NCBI RefSeq assembly: GCF_002198675.1
Contig: NZ_MWLL01000247.1
Location: 1-64,000, forward strand
Source: Kineosporia sp. R_H_3
GTDB taxonomy: Bacteria; Actinomycetota; Actinomycetes; Actinomycetales; Kineosporiaceae
Direction of reading: 5' to 3'
Length of the DNA stretch: 64,000 nt
The position numbers and the translations under genes were made by a program. Below, one piece after another: positions 8,158 to 17,513 of the stretch (positions are counted from its first letter, which is position 1; every line of letters begins with the position of its first letter). A model generated the notes under the pieces. It ran no database searches. It had not been told where the DNA came from and saw nothing but the letters and a program-made list of their open reading frames with translations.

Positions 8158-9815
8158 AGCAGCGCGGCCCAGCGTTCCTGCGCGGCGGTGAGCTCCGGCG
8201 GGCCGAGCCGGCGCAGCCGCCCCGGCGGCCGGCCGCCGGACCCGTCCGCGCGGCCGAGGAGTGCGTCGGCGCTGCGGGCGGCGCGGACCCGGGCCCGTGC
8301 CGACCGCCGGCCGCCGCGGCGCCGGGTGCGGGAGACGACCCGCCCCGACCAGTCGCGCAGCCGGCTGCGCGGCCCGGCCGCCCCGGCGATCCAGGCGTCC
8401 AGGGCCGAGGCCGCGGCGACCATGGCGTCGAACAGCTCGACCGGGTCCTCGGGGACGTCCTCGGGCGCGCAGCCGAGGTGCTCGGCGACGAGAGTGCGGC
8501 GCAGCACGGACGGGAACCCGTCGTGCGGTGCGGGACCGTCCGCCGGGGTGCGCTCGTCCTGGACGGCGCACGCGATCTCGGAGTCGCTCGTCCAGGACCG
8601 GCGGTTGAAGTTGTCGGAGCCGACGCTCGCCCACCGGTCGTCGACGACGCAGACCTTCGAGTGCACGTAGACCGGCAGGCCGCTCTCGTTCGTCAGGCCG
8701 AACACGGCGACCCGGTCCCCGCCCGCCGCGAGCACCGCGTCGAGGGCGAGCTTGCGGGCGTAGAGCATCGGGGTCCGGCCGAGCGGCGCGCCGACGTCCG
8801 GCGTGATCGGCAGCACGACGACCAGCCGCAGCTCCGGGTTGGCCGCGAGCGCCGTCGCGAAGTGGTTGCCGACCTGCTCGGACCAGAAGTACTGGTCCTC
8901 GACGTAGACGAGCCGGCGGGCGTTCGCGACCGCCTTGGTGTTCCCCAGGGCGATGGACCGCTCGCCGTCCGGGGCGAAGTCGTAGCCCTTCGGCAGGATC
9001 TTCGGGTACGTCCGGACGACCTGCACCGTGCTCGTCGCGCCCGCCACCGGTGGCGGCGGGGGTGCCTGCTCCGGCAGGGGCGCCGGGCTCTGGTCCTCGC
9101 CCTGGAGCGCGGAGGAGAGCGTCCGGCCCGGGTTGAGGGTCAGCGGCGTGCTGTCCGCCCACCGCTCCCGGAACGTCGTCTCGACGTCGTGGACGGCCGG
9201 CCCCTGCACCGCGACCTGGACGTCGTGCCAGGCGGGCGTCGGACCGTACTCGGCGGCCATCGGGAGTGCCTGGCTGTCCCCGCGGTGCGCCGCGTCGTCG
9301 CGCCGGCTGCGGCACAGGTCGATCCCGCCGACGTACGCGACGTCCCGGGCCGGGTCGCCGGCGTGCCGCAGCACGACGAACTTCTGGTGGTGCGCCCCGA
9401 GGGTGCGCACCCGCATGTCGCGCAGGCACTGACCGCCGGCCGCCCCGATCTCCTCGCCGAGGAAGAGCGACTTCTCGGCGTGGAAGCCGAGCCGGCGCCA
9501 GTGCGAGCGCCACAGCAGGCCGCGGACGTCGACCCCGCGGCGCGCAGCGGCGGCCAGCGTGGCCGACACGGTGGACCGGGGGTCGTCCGTGAGCTGCTGG
9601 TCCGGGTCGCCGCGCCAGTCGACGAAGTACACGAGGTCGCCCGGGCCGGTGGCGCAGATGCGCTCGTGCAGCTCCTCGAAGTAGGGCCTGCCGTGGACGA
9701 TCGGGCGCACGAGGTTGCCCGTCGTCCAGCCCTCGCCTGGCCGGTGGGCCGCGTCGATGCGCGAGTGCGGGTTCTGCCGTTCCTGCGGGGTCAGGAACCA
9801 CTGGTCGACGATCAC
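8028..9815 (-). CDS. Phospholipase D family protein (two HKD motifs)
   Basis: About 595 residues with two HKD half-sites: HHQKFVVLRHAGD near residue 140 and HSKVCVVDDRWASVGSDN near residue 350, the paired His/Lys/Asp catalytic layout of the PLD superfamily. Such enzymes hydrolyse or transfer phosphodiester bonds, most often in phospholipids. No signal peptide is visible. The GTG start at 9815 gives MIVDQWFLTPQERQNP, which looks like a natural family N terminus; the open frame continues upstream only as a shadow of the amylase gene. The 3' end overlaps jetC on the other strand by 130 bp. The C-terminal 100 residues are Arg/Ala-rich. Confidence 0.85.
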   Translation of the reverse strand: MIVDQWFLTPQERQNPHSRIDAAHRPGEGWTTGNLVRPIVHGRPYFEELHERICATGPGDLVYFVDWRGDPDQQLTDDPRSTVSATLAAAARRGVDVRGLLWRSHWRRLGFHAEKSLFLGEEIGAAGGQCLRDMRVRTLGAHHQKFVVLRHAGDPARDVAYVGGIDLCRSRRDDAAHRGDSQALPMAAEYGPTPAWHDVQVAVQGPAVHDVETTFRERWADSTPLTLNPGRTLSSALQGEDQSPAPLPEQAPPPPPVAGATSTVQVVRTYPKILPKGYDFAPDGERSIALGNTKAVANARRLVYVEDQYFWSEQVGNHFATALAANPELRLVVVLPITPDVGAPLGRTPMLYARKLALDAVLAAGGDRVAVFGLTNESGLPVYVHSKVCVVDDRWASVGSDNFNRRSWTSDSEIACAVQDERTPADGPAPHDGFPSVLRRTLVAEHLGCAPEDVPEDPVELFDAMVAAASALDAWIAGAAGPRSRLRDWSGRVVSRTRRRGGRRSARARVRAARSADALLGRADGSGGRPPGRLRRLGPPELTAAQERWAALLYPVFDPDGTVLRDEDLEELTTPDVTGADDDAAVASSTGATKE

Positions 9816-9926
9816 GGCGACATGATCCGGCGATCGCGGCCGGCCGCCTCCCGACCTGCCCCCGGCCGCGGTCCGCCCGCCGGGCCGGGCCCCGTCCGGC
9901 GGGTACGTTGGGCGGATGACGACGCG

Positions 9927-11303
9927 ATGCCGGACGGGCCGGCGGTGACGGCCGAGGCGCGACCCGGCTGGGTGCAGCACGCGATCTGGTGGCAGGTGCC
10001 CACCCTGGGGTTCGTCGGTGCGGAGCCGACCGCGCTGCCGGCGGGGGCGCCCGTCCGGCACCGGCTGGGCCACCTCGTCGCCTGGCTCGACCATCTCGTC
10101 GCGCTCGGCGCCTCGGGACTGCTCCTCGGCCCGGTGTGCGCCTCGAGCAGCCACGGCTACGACACGACCGACCTGCTCGCCGTCGACCCGCGGCTCGGTG
10201 ACGACGCCGACTTCGACACCCTCGTCCGCGAGGCGCACGACCGTGGCGTCCGGGTGCTCCTCGACGGGGTGTTCAACCACGTCGGCTCCGAGCACCCGAT
10301 GTTCCGGCAGGCGCTGGCCGGCGGGCCGGGCAGCGCCGCGGCGCAGTGGTTCCACCTGTTCTGGCCGGAGGACGGCGCACCCGTCGGCCCGGACGGCCCC
10401 GAGTACGCCCACTTCGAGGGGCACCGCACGCTCGTCACCCTGAACCACGCGTCGCAGGCGGTCCGCGACCACGTCGTCGAGGTCATGTGCCACTGGCTCG
10501 ACCGCGGCGCGGACGGCTGGCGGCTCGACGCGGCGTACGCCGTCCCGAACGACTTCTGGGCCGCCGTCCTGCCGCGGGTGCGGGAGCGGCACCCCGACGC
10601 CTACGTCGTCGGCGAGGTGATCCACGGCGACTACCCGTCGTTCGTCACCGAGGGCGGCCTCGACTCCGTCACCGAGTACGAGCTGTGGAAGGCGGTCTGG
10701 AGCTCGCTCAACGACGGCAACTTCCACGAGCTCGCCTGGACCCTCGGCCGGCACGACGCGCTGCTCGACACGTTCGTGCCGCTGACGTTCGTCGGCAACC
10801 ACGACGTCACCCGGATCGCGTCCAGGCTCGACGACGTCAGGCACCTGCCGCACGCCCTGGCGGCCCTCATGACGCTCGCCGGGACGCCCTCGGTCTACGC
10901 CGGCGACGAGTACGCGATGCGGGGCGTCAAGGAGGACAGGGTCGGCGGTGACGACGCCGTCCGCCCTTCGTTCCCGCCGGCACCCGCGGACGACGACCTG
11001 CCGGCCGAGGCCCTCGCGGCGTACCGGCTGCACCAGGGGCTCATCGGTGTCCGCCGCCGGCACCCGTGGCTGTCCACCGCCCGGACGGAGGTCCTCGACG
11101 TCACCGGCACGAGCCTGGTGTGGCGGTCGCACGGCCAGGACGGTGCCCTGCTCACGGCGCTGAGCGCGGACGACGCGGAGCTCACCGTCGCGGTCCCCGG
11201 GGCGACCGGGGTGCTCGCGGGGGACGGGCGGCTCGAGGCGTCCGGGGCGGACGCCCGGGTCACCCTCGCCCCGCACGGGTGGGCGGTCCTCGGCAGCGCC
11301 TGA
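9927..11303 (+). CDS. GH13 alpha-amylase family glycosidase
   Basis: 458 residues forming a compact (beta/alpha)8 GH13 enzyme. Visible motifs are GVFNHVG, GWRLDAAYA with the nucleophile Asp, VVGEVIHGDY with the acid/base Glu, and FVGNHDVTR with the transition-state Asp. There is no signal peptide, so it is probably cytosolic and acts on alpha-glucans or maltooligosaccharides taken into the cell. The ATG at 9927 is the first in-frame start after a TACGTT -10-like box at 9904-9909. An out-of-frame ATG at 9916 opens a 10-codon frame that overlaps this start. It is divergent from the PLD gene; the next gene is a LacI-like/GGDEF sensor. Confidence 0.88.
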   Translation: MPDGPAVTAEARPGWVQHAIWWQVPTLGFVGAEPTALPAGAPVRHRLGHLVAWLDHLVALGASGLLLGPVCASSSHGYDTTDLLAVDPRLGDDADFDTLVREAHDRGVRVLLDGVFNHVGSEHPMFRQALAGGPGSAAAQWFHLFWPEDGAPVGPDGPEYAHFEGHRTLVTLNHASQAVRDHVVEVMCHWLDRGADGWRLDAAYAVPNDFWAAVLPRVRERHPDAYVVGEVIHGDYPSFVTEGGLDSVTEYELWKAVWSSLNDGNFHELAWTLGRHDALLDTFVPLTFVGNHDVTRIASRLDDVRHLPHALAALMTLAGTPSVYAGDEYAMRGVKEDRVGGDDAVRPSFPPAPADDDLPAEALAAYRLHQGLIGVRRRHPWLSTARTEVLDVTGTSLVWRSHGQDGALLTALSADDAELTVAVPGATGVLAGDGRLEASGADARVTLAPHGWAVLGSA

Positions 11304-11327
11304 CCGGGGCCTCCTGCGGCGTACGAT
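11300..11327 (+). promoter_or_regulatory. Likely promoter of the GGDEF sensor gene
   Basis: CTGACC (11300-11305), a 16-bp spacer and TACGAT (11322-11327) match the actinobacterial sigma-70-type pattern. The start site would be near 11334, which argues against the ATG at 11329 as the start of the next gene and for 11401. Confidence 0.5.
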
Positions 11328-11400
11328 CATGCCCCGTCCGGAGCCGTCGGGGGCCCGGACCAGGGTTGAGGGCGGTCGGTGCGCTGCCGATGACGATGAC

Positions 11401-14112
11401 ATGGGTCCGGACGGGATGAGCCTGCCGGCGGCGTCGCGCCGTGCCGGTGCGGGTGCCGTCGCGATCTACGGCAGCTACCGCTACGGGCAGTACTTCGACG
11501 ACATCCTCACGGGGGTCGTCACCGCGGCGCGTGCTGCGGGCAGCAGCGTCGTCTGCGTGCAGAACTCGCTGGGCGTCCGGCCGTCCAGCGACGAGTCGTC
11601 CGTCCAGGACGCGGTGAGCCGCGTCGGGTGGGACCACTTCGACAGCGCGATCGTCGTCCTCCAGGCGGCCTCCCGGGAGTTCGTCGCGCGGCTGCGTGCC
11701 GCCGGCAAGTTCGTCGTCGCCATCGGCCAGGAGCCGCGGGGCGCCCACGCGGTGGTCGCGCTCGACAACGCGCGCGGGGTCCGGGACGCCGTCATGCACC
11801 TGGCGGGCCACGGGCACACCGCGATCGGGTTCGTCTCGCCGCGGTGGCAGGTCGACACCGCGCAGCGGTACGAGGCCTACGCGGCGCAGATGTCCGAGCT
11901 CGGTCTGGAGCCGCGCCCGCTGCTCGGCGGCGACCAGTCCCCGGACGTCACGATGGACGAGCAGGGCTACCTGGCCGGCCGCGAGTTCGTGGCCTCCGGC
12001 GACCGGTGCACCGCCGTCATGGTCGGCACCGACCTCATCGCCCTCGGGTTCCTCCGGGCGCTCGCCGAGGCCGGGGTGTCGGTCCCGGGCGACGTCGCCC
12101 TCGTCGGCATCGACGACATCGACCAGGCCGCCGTGAGCAGCCCGCCGCTCGCGACCGTCGCGTTCAGCTTCGAGAGCCTCGGTGCGCTCGCCGTCGACAT
12201 CGCCCGGGAGGGCGGCCGCGGCGGGCCGGTCCGGGAGCGCCATCTCGTCTCCCCGCGCTTCGTCCCCCGCGAGTCGTGCGGCTGCCCGAGCAGCTCGGGG
12301 CCTGCCGCCGGCACGGTGCGCGGCACCCCGGTCGAGGTGTTCGGCGCCGCCCTGCACGCCGCCTCCCAGGAGGGGCGTTTCCGGGTCGCCGTCGACGTCC
12401 GCGAGGTGGCCCGGCTGGCCTCGGCCGTCCTGGCGCACCTGACGGACCCGCCGTCCGACGCCGCCGCCGGCCGGGCGGCCGCGCTCGCCCTGGCGGCGCG
12501 CATCGTGCGGCTGTGCCCGCTGGACCGGTCGGTGGAGTCCGCGCTCCGCGCCGTCCGGGCCGCGGTCGCGGCGGTCGTCGAGGACCTGCCGCAGGACCCG
12601 TCGCGGCTGCGCGCGACGTCCGGCGCGGCCCTGGAGCTCTGCGACGCCGTCCGGTCCGAGCAGCTGCAACGACGGATGCGCGAGTACGTCGAGCTCAAGC
12701 GCGCGCAGACGAGCCACTACGTCGTCGGGAACACGTTGCTGGGGCACGACCCGGACGCCCTGCGGTCGCTGCGCTGGTTGCGGCACACGGCGACCGAGGC
12801 CGGGGCCCTGGGGCTGTGGACGCCGCCGGGCCAGACCGACGCGATCCGCCTCGCGGGTGCCTTCGAGCGCACCGCGGTGCTCGCGGACCCGACCGGCCGG
12901 ACGACGGCCGGCGCGGACGTGGCCGCGTCACCGGCCGTCCCCGTCGAGTCCTTCCCGCCCGCGAAGCTGCTCGGCGGGTCGTCCGAGGGACCACGGCTCG
13001 TCGTCGTCACGCACGTCCGCTTCGGCGACTCCGACTGGGGGCTGCTCGCAGCCGCCGGTGCCGAGGGGATCCGGTCGTCCCTCGTGCACGAGACCTTCCA
13101 GCAGTGGGCCGTCCTCATGTCGGCGGCGCTCGACCAGGAGCGGGCCGACGAGGGCCTCGCCCGGCAGGCGGCCGCTCTGACGAGCGCCTACGAGACGGAG
13201 GTGGCCCTCCTCGAGGAGGTCCGGATCAGCGAGGAGCGCTACGCCCTCGCCGCCGAGGCGGCCCAGGACGCGCTGTGGGACTGGGACCTCGGTCGGGACG
13301 AGGTGTTCTACTCCAGCCGTTGGAAGGCGATGCTCGGCCACCGCGACACCGAGGTCGGGGCCGCACCGGGGGAGTGGCTGGACCGCGTCCACCCCGAGGA
13401 CGCCGCCGCTCTGCGCGAACAGCTCGCCGAGGTGCTCGACGGGGCGCGGGTCCACCTCGACGTCGAGCACCGGCTGCGGGCGTCGAGCGGTGAGTACCGC
13501 TGGGTCGCGTGCATCGCGCGCTCGGTCACGGACGGGGCCGGCCGGCCGGTCCGCCTCGTCGGCACGACGACCGACGTCACCGTGAGCCGCCTGCTCAAGG
13601 AGCAGCTCCTCCAGGAGGCGCTCTTCGACAACCTCACGGGGCTCGCGAAGGCCACCCTGTTCCGGGACCGGATCACCCAGGCCGTCGAAGGCCTGCGGCG
13701 GCACCCGCGGTCACGGTTCGCGGTCCTGTTCGTCGACCTCGACGGCTTCAAGGCCGTGAACGACACGCACGGGCACGGCGTCGGCGACGCGTTGCTCGCG
13801 AGCGTCGCGACACGGTTGCGGGAGTCGTTGCGCGGCAACGACACCGCGGCCCGGCTGGGTGGTGACGAGTTCGGCGTCCTGCTCGCCGACGCCGGCGGGC
13901 CCGCCGAGCTCGAGGCGGTCGTGGGCAGGCTGCGGGCCCGCGTGACCGCACCGCACCGGCTCGGCGGGCGGACGCTCCGCGTCGGCGCGTCGATCGGCGT
14001 CGCGGTCGCCGGCCCGGACTCCACCGCCGACGCGCTGCTCGAGGCGGCGGACGCCGCCATGTACCGGGAGAAGCACGCGCACGGCAGTGCCGCCGGCGAC
14101 CACCGGCGCTGA
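11401..14112 (+). CDS. LacI/GalR-type sensor domain - PAS - GGDEF diguanylate cyclase
   Basis: About 903 residues from ATG 11401; an in-frame ATG at 11329 adds 24 residues but lies upstream of the probable transcription start. The N-terminal ~300 residues are a Peripla_BP/LacI-type ligand-binding fold (AIYGSYRYGQYFDDIL, VALVGIDDID), with no HTH and no signal peptide. A PAS domain follows at about 611-735 and a GGDEF domain at about 745-895. The active site GGDEF is intact at 820-824, preceded by an I-site RGND five residues upstream, so product inhibition is expected. It should make c-di-GMP in response to a cytosolic ligand, perhaps a sugar given the adjacent amylase gene. Confidence 0.87.
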   Translation: MGPDGMSLPAASRRAGAGAVAIYGSYRYGQYFDDILTGVVTAARAAGSSVVCVQNSLGVRPSSDESSVQDAVSRVGWDHFDSAIVVLQAASREFVARLRAAGKFVVAIGQEPRGAHAVVALDNARGVRDAVMHLAGHGHTAIGFVSPRWQVDTAQRYEAYAAQMSELGLEPRPLLGGDQSPDVTMDEQGYLAGREFVASGDRCTAVMVGTDLIALGFLRALAEAGVSVPGDVALVGIDDIDQAAVSSPPLATVAFSFESLGALAVDIAREGGRGGPVRERHLVSPRFVPRESCGCPSSSGPAAGTVRGTPVEVFGAALHAASQEGRFRVAVDVREVARLASAVLAHLTDPPSDAAAGRAAALALAARIVRLCPLDRSVESALRAVRAAVAAVVEDLPQDPSRLRATSGAALELCDAVRSEQLQRRMREYVELKRAQTSHYVVGNTLLGHDPDALRSLRWLRHTATEAGALGLWTPPGQTDAIRLAGAFERTAVLADPTGRTTAGADVAASPAVPVESFPPAKLLGGSSEGPRLVVVTHVRFGDSDWGLLAAAGAEGIRSSLVHETFQQWAVLMSAALDQERADEGLARQAAALTSAYETEVALLEEVRISEERYALAAEAAQDALWDWDLGRDEVFYSSRWKAMLGHRDTEVGAAPGEWLDRVHPEDAAALREQLAEVLDGARVHLDVEHRLRASSGEYRWVACIARSVTDGAGRPVRLVGTTTDVTVSRLLKEQLLQEALFDNLTGLAKATLFRDRITQAVEGLRRHPRSRFAVLFVDLDGFKAVNDTHGHGVGDALLASVATRLRESLRGNDTAARLGGDEFGVLLADAGGPAELEAVVGRLRARVTAPHRLGGRTLRVGASIGVAVAGPDSTADALLEAADAAMYREKHAHGSAAGDHRR

Positions 14113-14165
14113 CCGGGCCGCCGGGTCGTCCTGCGTCCGGGGCCGTTCGCGGCGACCATGACGCC

Positions 14166-14822
14166 ATGCGCATCGTCGTCGCCGGTGGACACGGCAAGAT
14201 TGCCCGACTCCTGCACCCCCTGCTCGCCGCCCGCGGGGACACCTCCGTCGGCCTGGTCCGCAACCCCGCGCACGTCGACGACCTGACGTCGGACGGTGCC
14301 CGGGGTGTGCTGCTGGACCTCGAGAGCGCGACCGTCGAGGAGGTCGCCGAGGCGCTCGCCGGCGCCGACGCGGCGGTCTTCGCGGCGGGCGCCGGGCCGG
14401 GCAGCGATCCGGCCCGCACACTGACCGTCGACCGGGACGGCGCCGTGAAGCTCGCCGACGCCGCCGTGCGCGCGGGCGTGCCGCGGCTCGTCCAGGTGTC
14501 CTCGATGGGGACCGACGACGTGGACCGGGACAGCGACGACCGCTTCCAGGTGTACCTGGGCGCCAAGGCCGACGCGGACGCCCACCTGCGCGGCACCGAC
14601 CTCGGCTGGACCGTCGTGCGGCCCGGCCGGCTCACCGACGAGCCGGGCACGGGGCTCGTCGAGGCGGGCCCGTCCGTGGCCCGCGGCGCCGTGCCCCGGG
14701 CCGACGTCGCCGCCGTGCTCGCCGCGGTCCTCGCGGACGACGCGTCGACGCGCCGGCAGTTCGAGGTCGTCGGCGGTCGGACGCCGGTCGGCGAGGCGGT
14801 CGCCCGGCTGACGGCGGACTGA
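14166..14822 (+). CDS. Atypical SDR, NAD(P)-binding oxidoreductase/epimerase-like
   Basis: 218 residues. The N terminus MRIVVAGGHGKIAR contains the atypical-SDR nucleotide-binding glycine pattern (GGxGxxA). VSSMGTDD and a VVRPGRLTDEPG segment are typical of the YwnB/NmrA-like SDR_a5 group. These bind NAD(P) and may act as reductases or redox sensors; the substrate is not predictable. It lies in a run of same-strand genes between the GGDEF sensor and a secreted protein but has its own 53-bp upstream gap. Confidence 0.85.
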   Translation: MRIVVAGGHGKIARLLHPLLAARGDTSVGLVRNPAHVDDLTSDGARGVLLDLESATVEEVAEALAGADAAVFAAGAGPGSDPARTLTVDRDGAVKLADAAVRAGVPRLVQVSSMGTDDVDRDSDDRFQVYLGAKADADAHLRGTDLGWTVVRPGRLTDEPGTGLVEAGPSVARGAVPRADVAAVLAAVLADDASTRRQFEVVGGRTPVGEAVARLTAD

Positions 14823-14877
14823 CCGCGACGGGGACGGGAGCCGGCCGATCCCTCCCCACCGGGCACTGCGCAGGTGC

Positions 14878-16431
14878 ATGATCGTCCGCATGCGTCGACG
14901 CATCGCCGGCCGGGGAACGGCCGCACTCCTGGGTGTGCTCCTGCTCGTCGGCGGCGGGCTCGTGGCGGCCGCCGGCCCGGCGGCCGCGGTCGCGTGCGAC
15001 CCCGCGAACCGGTTGCCCGACAGCGACGTGGACGGGGACTCCGTGCACGACGCCGTCGTCGGGATGCCGGCTGTCGACGACTCCACGGGGGCCGTCGACG
15101 TCCGGGGCAGCGGGACGGCGCCGCTCGTCCTCACCGCCGAGGCCCTCGGTGCCGGCACGGGGGAGGGCCAGCAGTTCGGTGCCGCGATCGTCATGACCGA
15201 CATCGACGACGACGGCTGCTCGGACCTCGTCGTGTCGGCGCCCCGCGAGGGCCAGTCCGCGGCGTCCGACGGCGCCGGCGGCGCCGAGGGCCAGGTGCAC
15301 ATCGTCTTCGGCAGCCCGACCGGGCTGCTGACGACGGGCGCGATCACCGTGCCGCACGCCTCGTCGTCGCTCGACGGGTTCGGCACCTCGCTGGCCGTCG
15401 TGTCCCGGACCACCGGCACCGGTGAGGTGCGCGACCTCTACGTCGGCGCGCCCGGCGCCGACGTCGGGACGGCGACGGACGCCGGCGAGGTGTTCCGCTT
15501 CGTCGTCCGGCCCGATGCCACGCACCGGATCTCGGTGACCCTCGCCGAGGTCCGGCACCAGGGGTCGCCCGGTGTCCCCGGCGTCGCCGAGACGGGGGAC
15601 CGGTTCGGCTCCGTCCTCGCACCGGCCCGGGGCGGGGTCCTCGCCTCCGCCCCGCTCGAGGACATCGGCACCGTGACCGACGCCGGTGCGGTCTGGCACC
15701 TCGCGGTGACCGACGACGGCGCGCCGACGACCTCGCGGAGCTGGTCGCAGGACACCGCGGGCGTCCCCGGGACGGCGGAGGCGGGGGACCGCTTCGGCTC
15801 CTCGCTCGACGCCCGCGGGCTCACCGCCGTCGTCGGCGTGCCGCGCGAGAACGTCGGACGGCTCGTCGACGCCGGCTCCGTCCAGGTCCTGCGCTTCAGC
15901 CCCGGGACGGCGCGCTACGTGCCCGGCCCCGGCCTCACCCAGGACTCGCCCGGCATCCCCGGCGCCGCCGAGGCGGGTGACCGCTTCGGGGAGGCCGTCG
16001 CGGCAGGCGTCTGGTTCCTGTGCCAGGAGAACGTCGACCTCGCGATCGGGGCGCCCGGCGAGGACGTCGGCACGAGGACCGACGCCGGCACCGTCACCCT
16101 CGTCGCGGACGGCGTCCCCGCTGGGGCGGGCTGCGCGCCGAAGGTGATCCGGCAGGGCTCCGGACTCGCCGGGGCCACCGAGGCCGGGGACGGCGTCGGC
16201 TCCGTGCTGGGGCACCTCACGTCCCCGAACGACGTCGACGAGGACGCCCGGGACCCGTTGCTCCTCGGTGTCCCGCTCGAGGACGTCGGAGCGGCCCCGG
16301 ACGCCGGGATGGTCCAGCCGGCGCTCGGCGGGCTCGTCGCGAACGGCGTGCTCAGCCCGACGCTCACGTACTCCGGCGGGGCCCTGCTCTCGCAGCGCTA
16401 CGGCACGGTCCTCAGCCGCCCCGCCGGGTAG
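14878..16431 (+). CDS. Secreted FG-GAP/integrin-alpha-like repeat protein
   Basis: 517 residues from ATG 14878; the ATG at 14890 is an equally good start. A signal peptide is clear: basic MRRRIAGRG, a hydrophobic stretch, then an Ala-rich cleavage region before ACDP near residue 38. The body contains repeated units of about 63-70 residues, each with G(V/I)PG-x-AE-x-GDRFG followed by a segment like (E/A)D(V/I)GxxxDAG, beginning near 15571, 15760, 15951 and 16165. Calcium-like DxDxDG motifs occur (SDVDGDSVHD, TDIDDDGCSD). This is an extracellular beta-propeller of the integrin-alpha/FG-GAP type. Its ligand is unknown and no membrane anchor is visible. Confidence 0.87.
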   Translation: MIVRMRRRIAGRGTAALLGVLLLVGGGLVAAAGPAAAVACDPANRLPDSDVDGDSVHDAVVGMPAVDDSTGAVDVRGSGTAPLVLTAEALGAGTGEGQQFGAAIVMTDIDDDGCSDLVVSAPREGQSAASDGAGGAEGQVHIVFGSPTGLLTTGAITVPHASSSLDGFGTSLAVVSRTTGTGEVRDLYVGAPGADVGTATDAGEVFRFVVRPDATHRISVTLAEVRHQGSPGVPGVAETGDRFGSVLAPARGGVLASAPLEDIGTVTDAGAVWHLAVTDDGAPTTSRSWSQDTAGVPGTAEAGDRFGSSLDARGLTAVVGVPRENVGRLVDAGSVQVLRFSPGTARYVPGPGLTQDSPGIPGAAEAGDRFGEAVAAGVWFLCQENVDLAIGAPGEDVGTRTDAGTVTLVADGVPAGAGCAPKVIRQGSGLAGATEAGDGVGSVLGHLTSPNDVDEDARDPLLLGVPLEDVGAAPDAGMVQPALGGLVANGVLSPTLTYSGGALLSQRYGTVLSRPAG

Positions 16432-16509
16432 CCCGCGGCCCCGGGAGCGGCGTCTAGAGTGCAGGCACGGAGGCGACGGCGTCCGTCACGGTCCGGCAAG
16501 CAGGAGTCG

Positions 16510-16523
16510 CAAACTTGTTCAAG
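16510..16523 (+). promoter_or_regulatory. Putative LitR operator upstream of litR
   Basis: CAAACTTGTTCAAG lies 20 bp before the litR start codon and contains the dyad CTTG-TT-CAAG. The same 14 bases recur upstream of the rhodopsin gene (17514-17527). Two exact copies of an AT-rich 14-mer flanking one regulator gene imply an autoregulated operator. Inference from sequence only. Confidence 0.6.
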
Positions 16524-16543
16524 CGAATCGGTCGGAGCCGGCG

Positions 16544-17497
16544 GTGACCGCAGCCGCCGAGCTGCTCGCGATCGGTGCCGCGGCCGCCCGGATCGGCGTC
16601 GCCGCGTCGACGCTGCGGACCTGGGAGCGTCGCTACGGGCTCGCCCCGACCGGGCGCAGCGCCGGCGGCCACCGGCGCTACACGGGTGAGGACCTCGCCC
16701 TGCTCGAGCGCATGCACGCCCTCACCCTGGCCGGTCGCACCCCGGCCCGCGCCGCCCTCGAGGCGCTGCGCCACGACGACCCGGACGACGACCCCGGCGT
16801 CGGCGCGCCCGACGACGAGGGGGAGCAGGACGCCGGCGGGCCGCCGTCCGCGCGCACCGGCGGTCCGGGCGGGCGCGTCCTCGCGGTCCCGGGGGCGGGG
16901 CCTCGCGTGCAGGGGCTGGCCCGCGCGGCCAGTCGGCTCGACGTCGACGCCGCCGCGGAGATCATCGAGGAGGCGCTCGCCGCCGACGGTGTCGTCACGA
17001 CCTACGACACGTTGCTGCGCCCCGTTCTCGTCGCCGCGGGGGAGGCCTGGGCGAGGACCGGCACCGGCATCGAGGTCGAGCACCTCTTCGCCGAGGCCGC
17101 CGTCGAGGCGCTGCGCCACCACCGGCGCAGCCTGCGCGGCCGGCTCGGCGCCGGGCCGCCGGTGCTCCTCGCGTGCGCGCCGCGGGACCACCACGTCATC
17201 CCGCTGCACGTGCTCTCGGCGGCGCTCGCCGAGCGCGGCGTGCGGACCCGCGTCCTCGGGTCGAGGGTGCCGCCCCCGGCGTTGGCGGCGGCCGTCACCC
17301 GGACCGGGGCCCGCGCGGTGTTCGTCTGGGCGCAGGTCCCCTCGTCCGCGCTGGCGTCGGTGCCGGCCGCGGTGCCGGCCCGCAGGCCGCCGGTGCGCCT
17401 CGTCGTCGGCGGACCGGGCTGGGCCGCCGTGGCGCTGCCGGAGCGCGCCGTCGTCGTCACCTCGCTCGCCGATGCCGTCGGAGCGCTCTCCGACTGA
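16544..17497 (+). CDS. litR: LitR/CarH-type MerR regulator with B12-binding light-sensor domain
   Basis: 317 residues. A MerR HTH (IGAAAARIG...STLRTWERRYG) occupies about 7-75, followed by a four-helix and a cobalamin-binding domain. Two features diagnostic for AdoB12 photoreceptors are present: W169-x9-E179-H180 (the W-x9-EH adenosyl-capping motif) and D215-x-H217, the cobalt-ligand His of the DxHxxG box, with Pro replacing the usual Gly. Proteins of this type bind DNA as dark tetramers and release it when light cleaves adenosylcobalamin. The GTG at 16544 has GGAG six bases upstream. It sits directly before the rhodopsin and blh genes. A Gly/Asp-rich linker (about 80-115) joins the domains. 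Confidence 0.88.
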   Translation: MTAAAELLAIGAAAARIGVAASTLRTWERRYGLAPTGRSAGGHRRYTGEDLALLERMHALTLAGRTPARAALEALRHDDPDDDPGVGAPDDEGEQDAGGPPSARTGGPGGRVLAVPGAGPRVQGLARAASRLDVDAAAEIIEEALAADGVVTTYDTLLRPVLVAAGEAWARTGTGIEVEHLFAEAAVEALRHHRRSLRGRLGAGPPVLLACAPRDHHVIPLHVLSAALAERGVRTRVLGSRVPPPALAAAVTRTGARAVFVWAQVPSSALASVPAAVPARRPPVRLVVGGPGWAAVALPERAVVVTSLADAVGALSD

Positions 17498-17513
17498 CCT
17501 CGGAACGCATCCT

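Noticed and set aside
8028-9815. Phospholipase D protein as a replacement nuclease for JetD
   Set aside because: It is convergent, not in the jet operon, and resembles ordinary PLD-type proteins. PLD-fold nucleases exist, so the idea is not impossible, only unsupported.
4743-11303. A 2186-codon open frame apparently joining several functions
   Set aside because: Its first two thirds is the off-frame shadow of jetC and the antisense of the phospholipase gene; only 9927-11303 shows protein family motifs.
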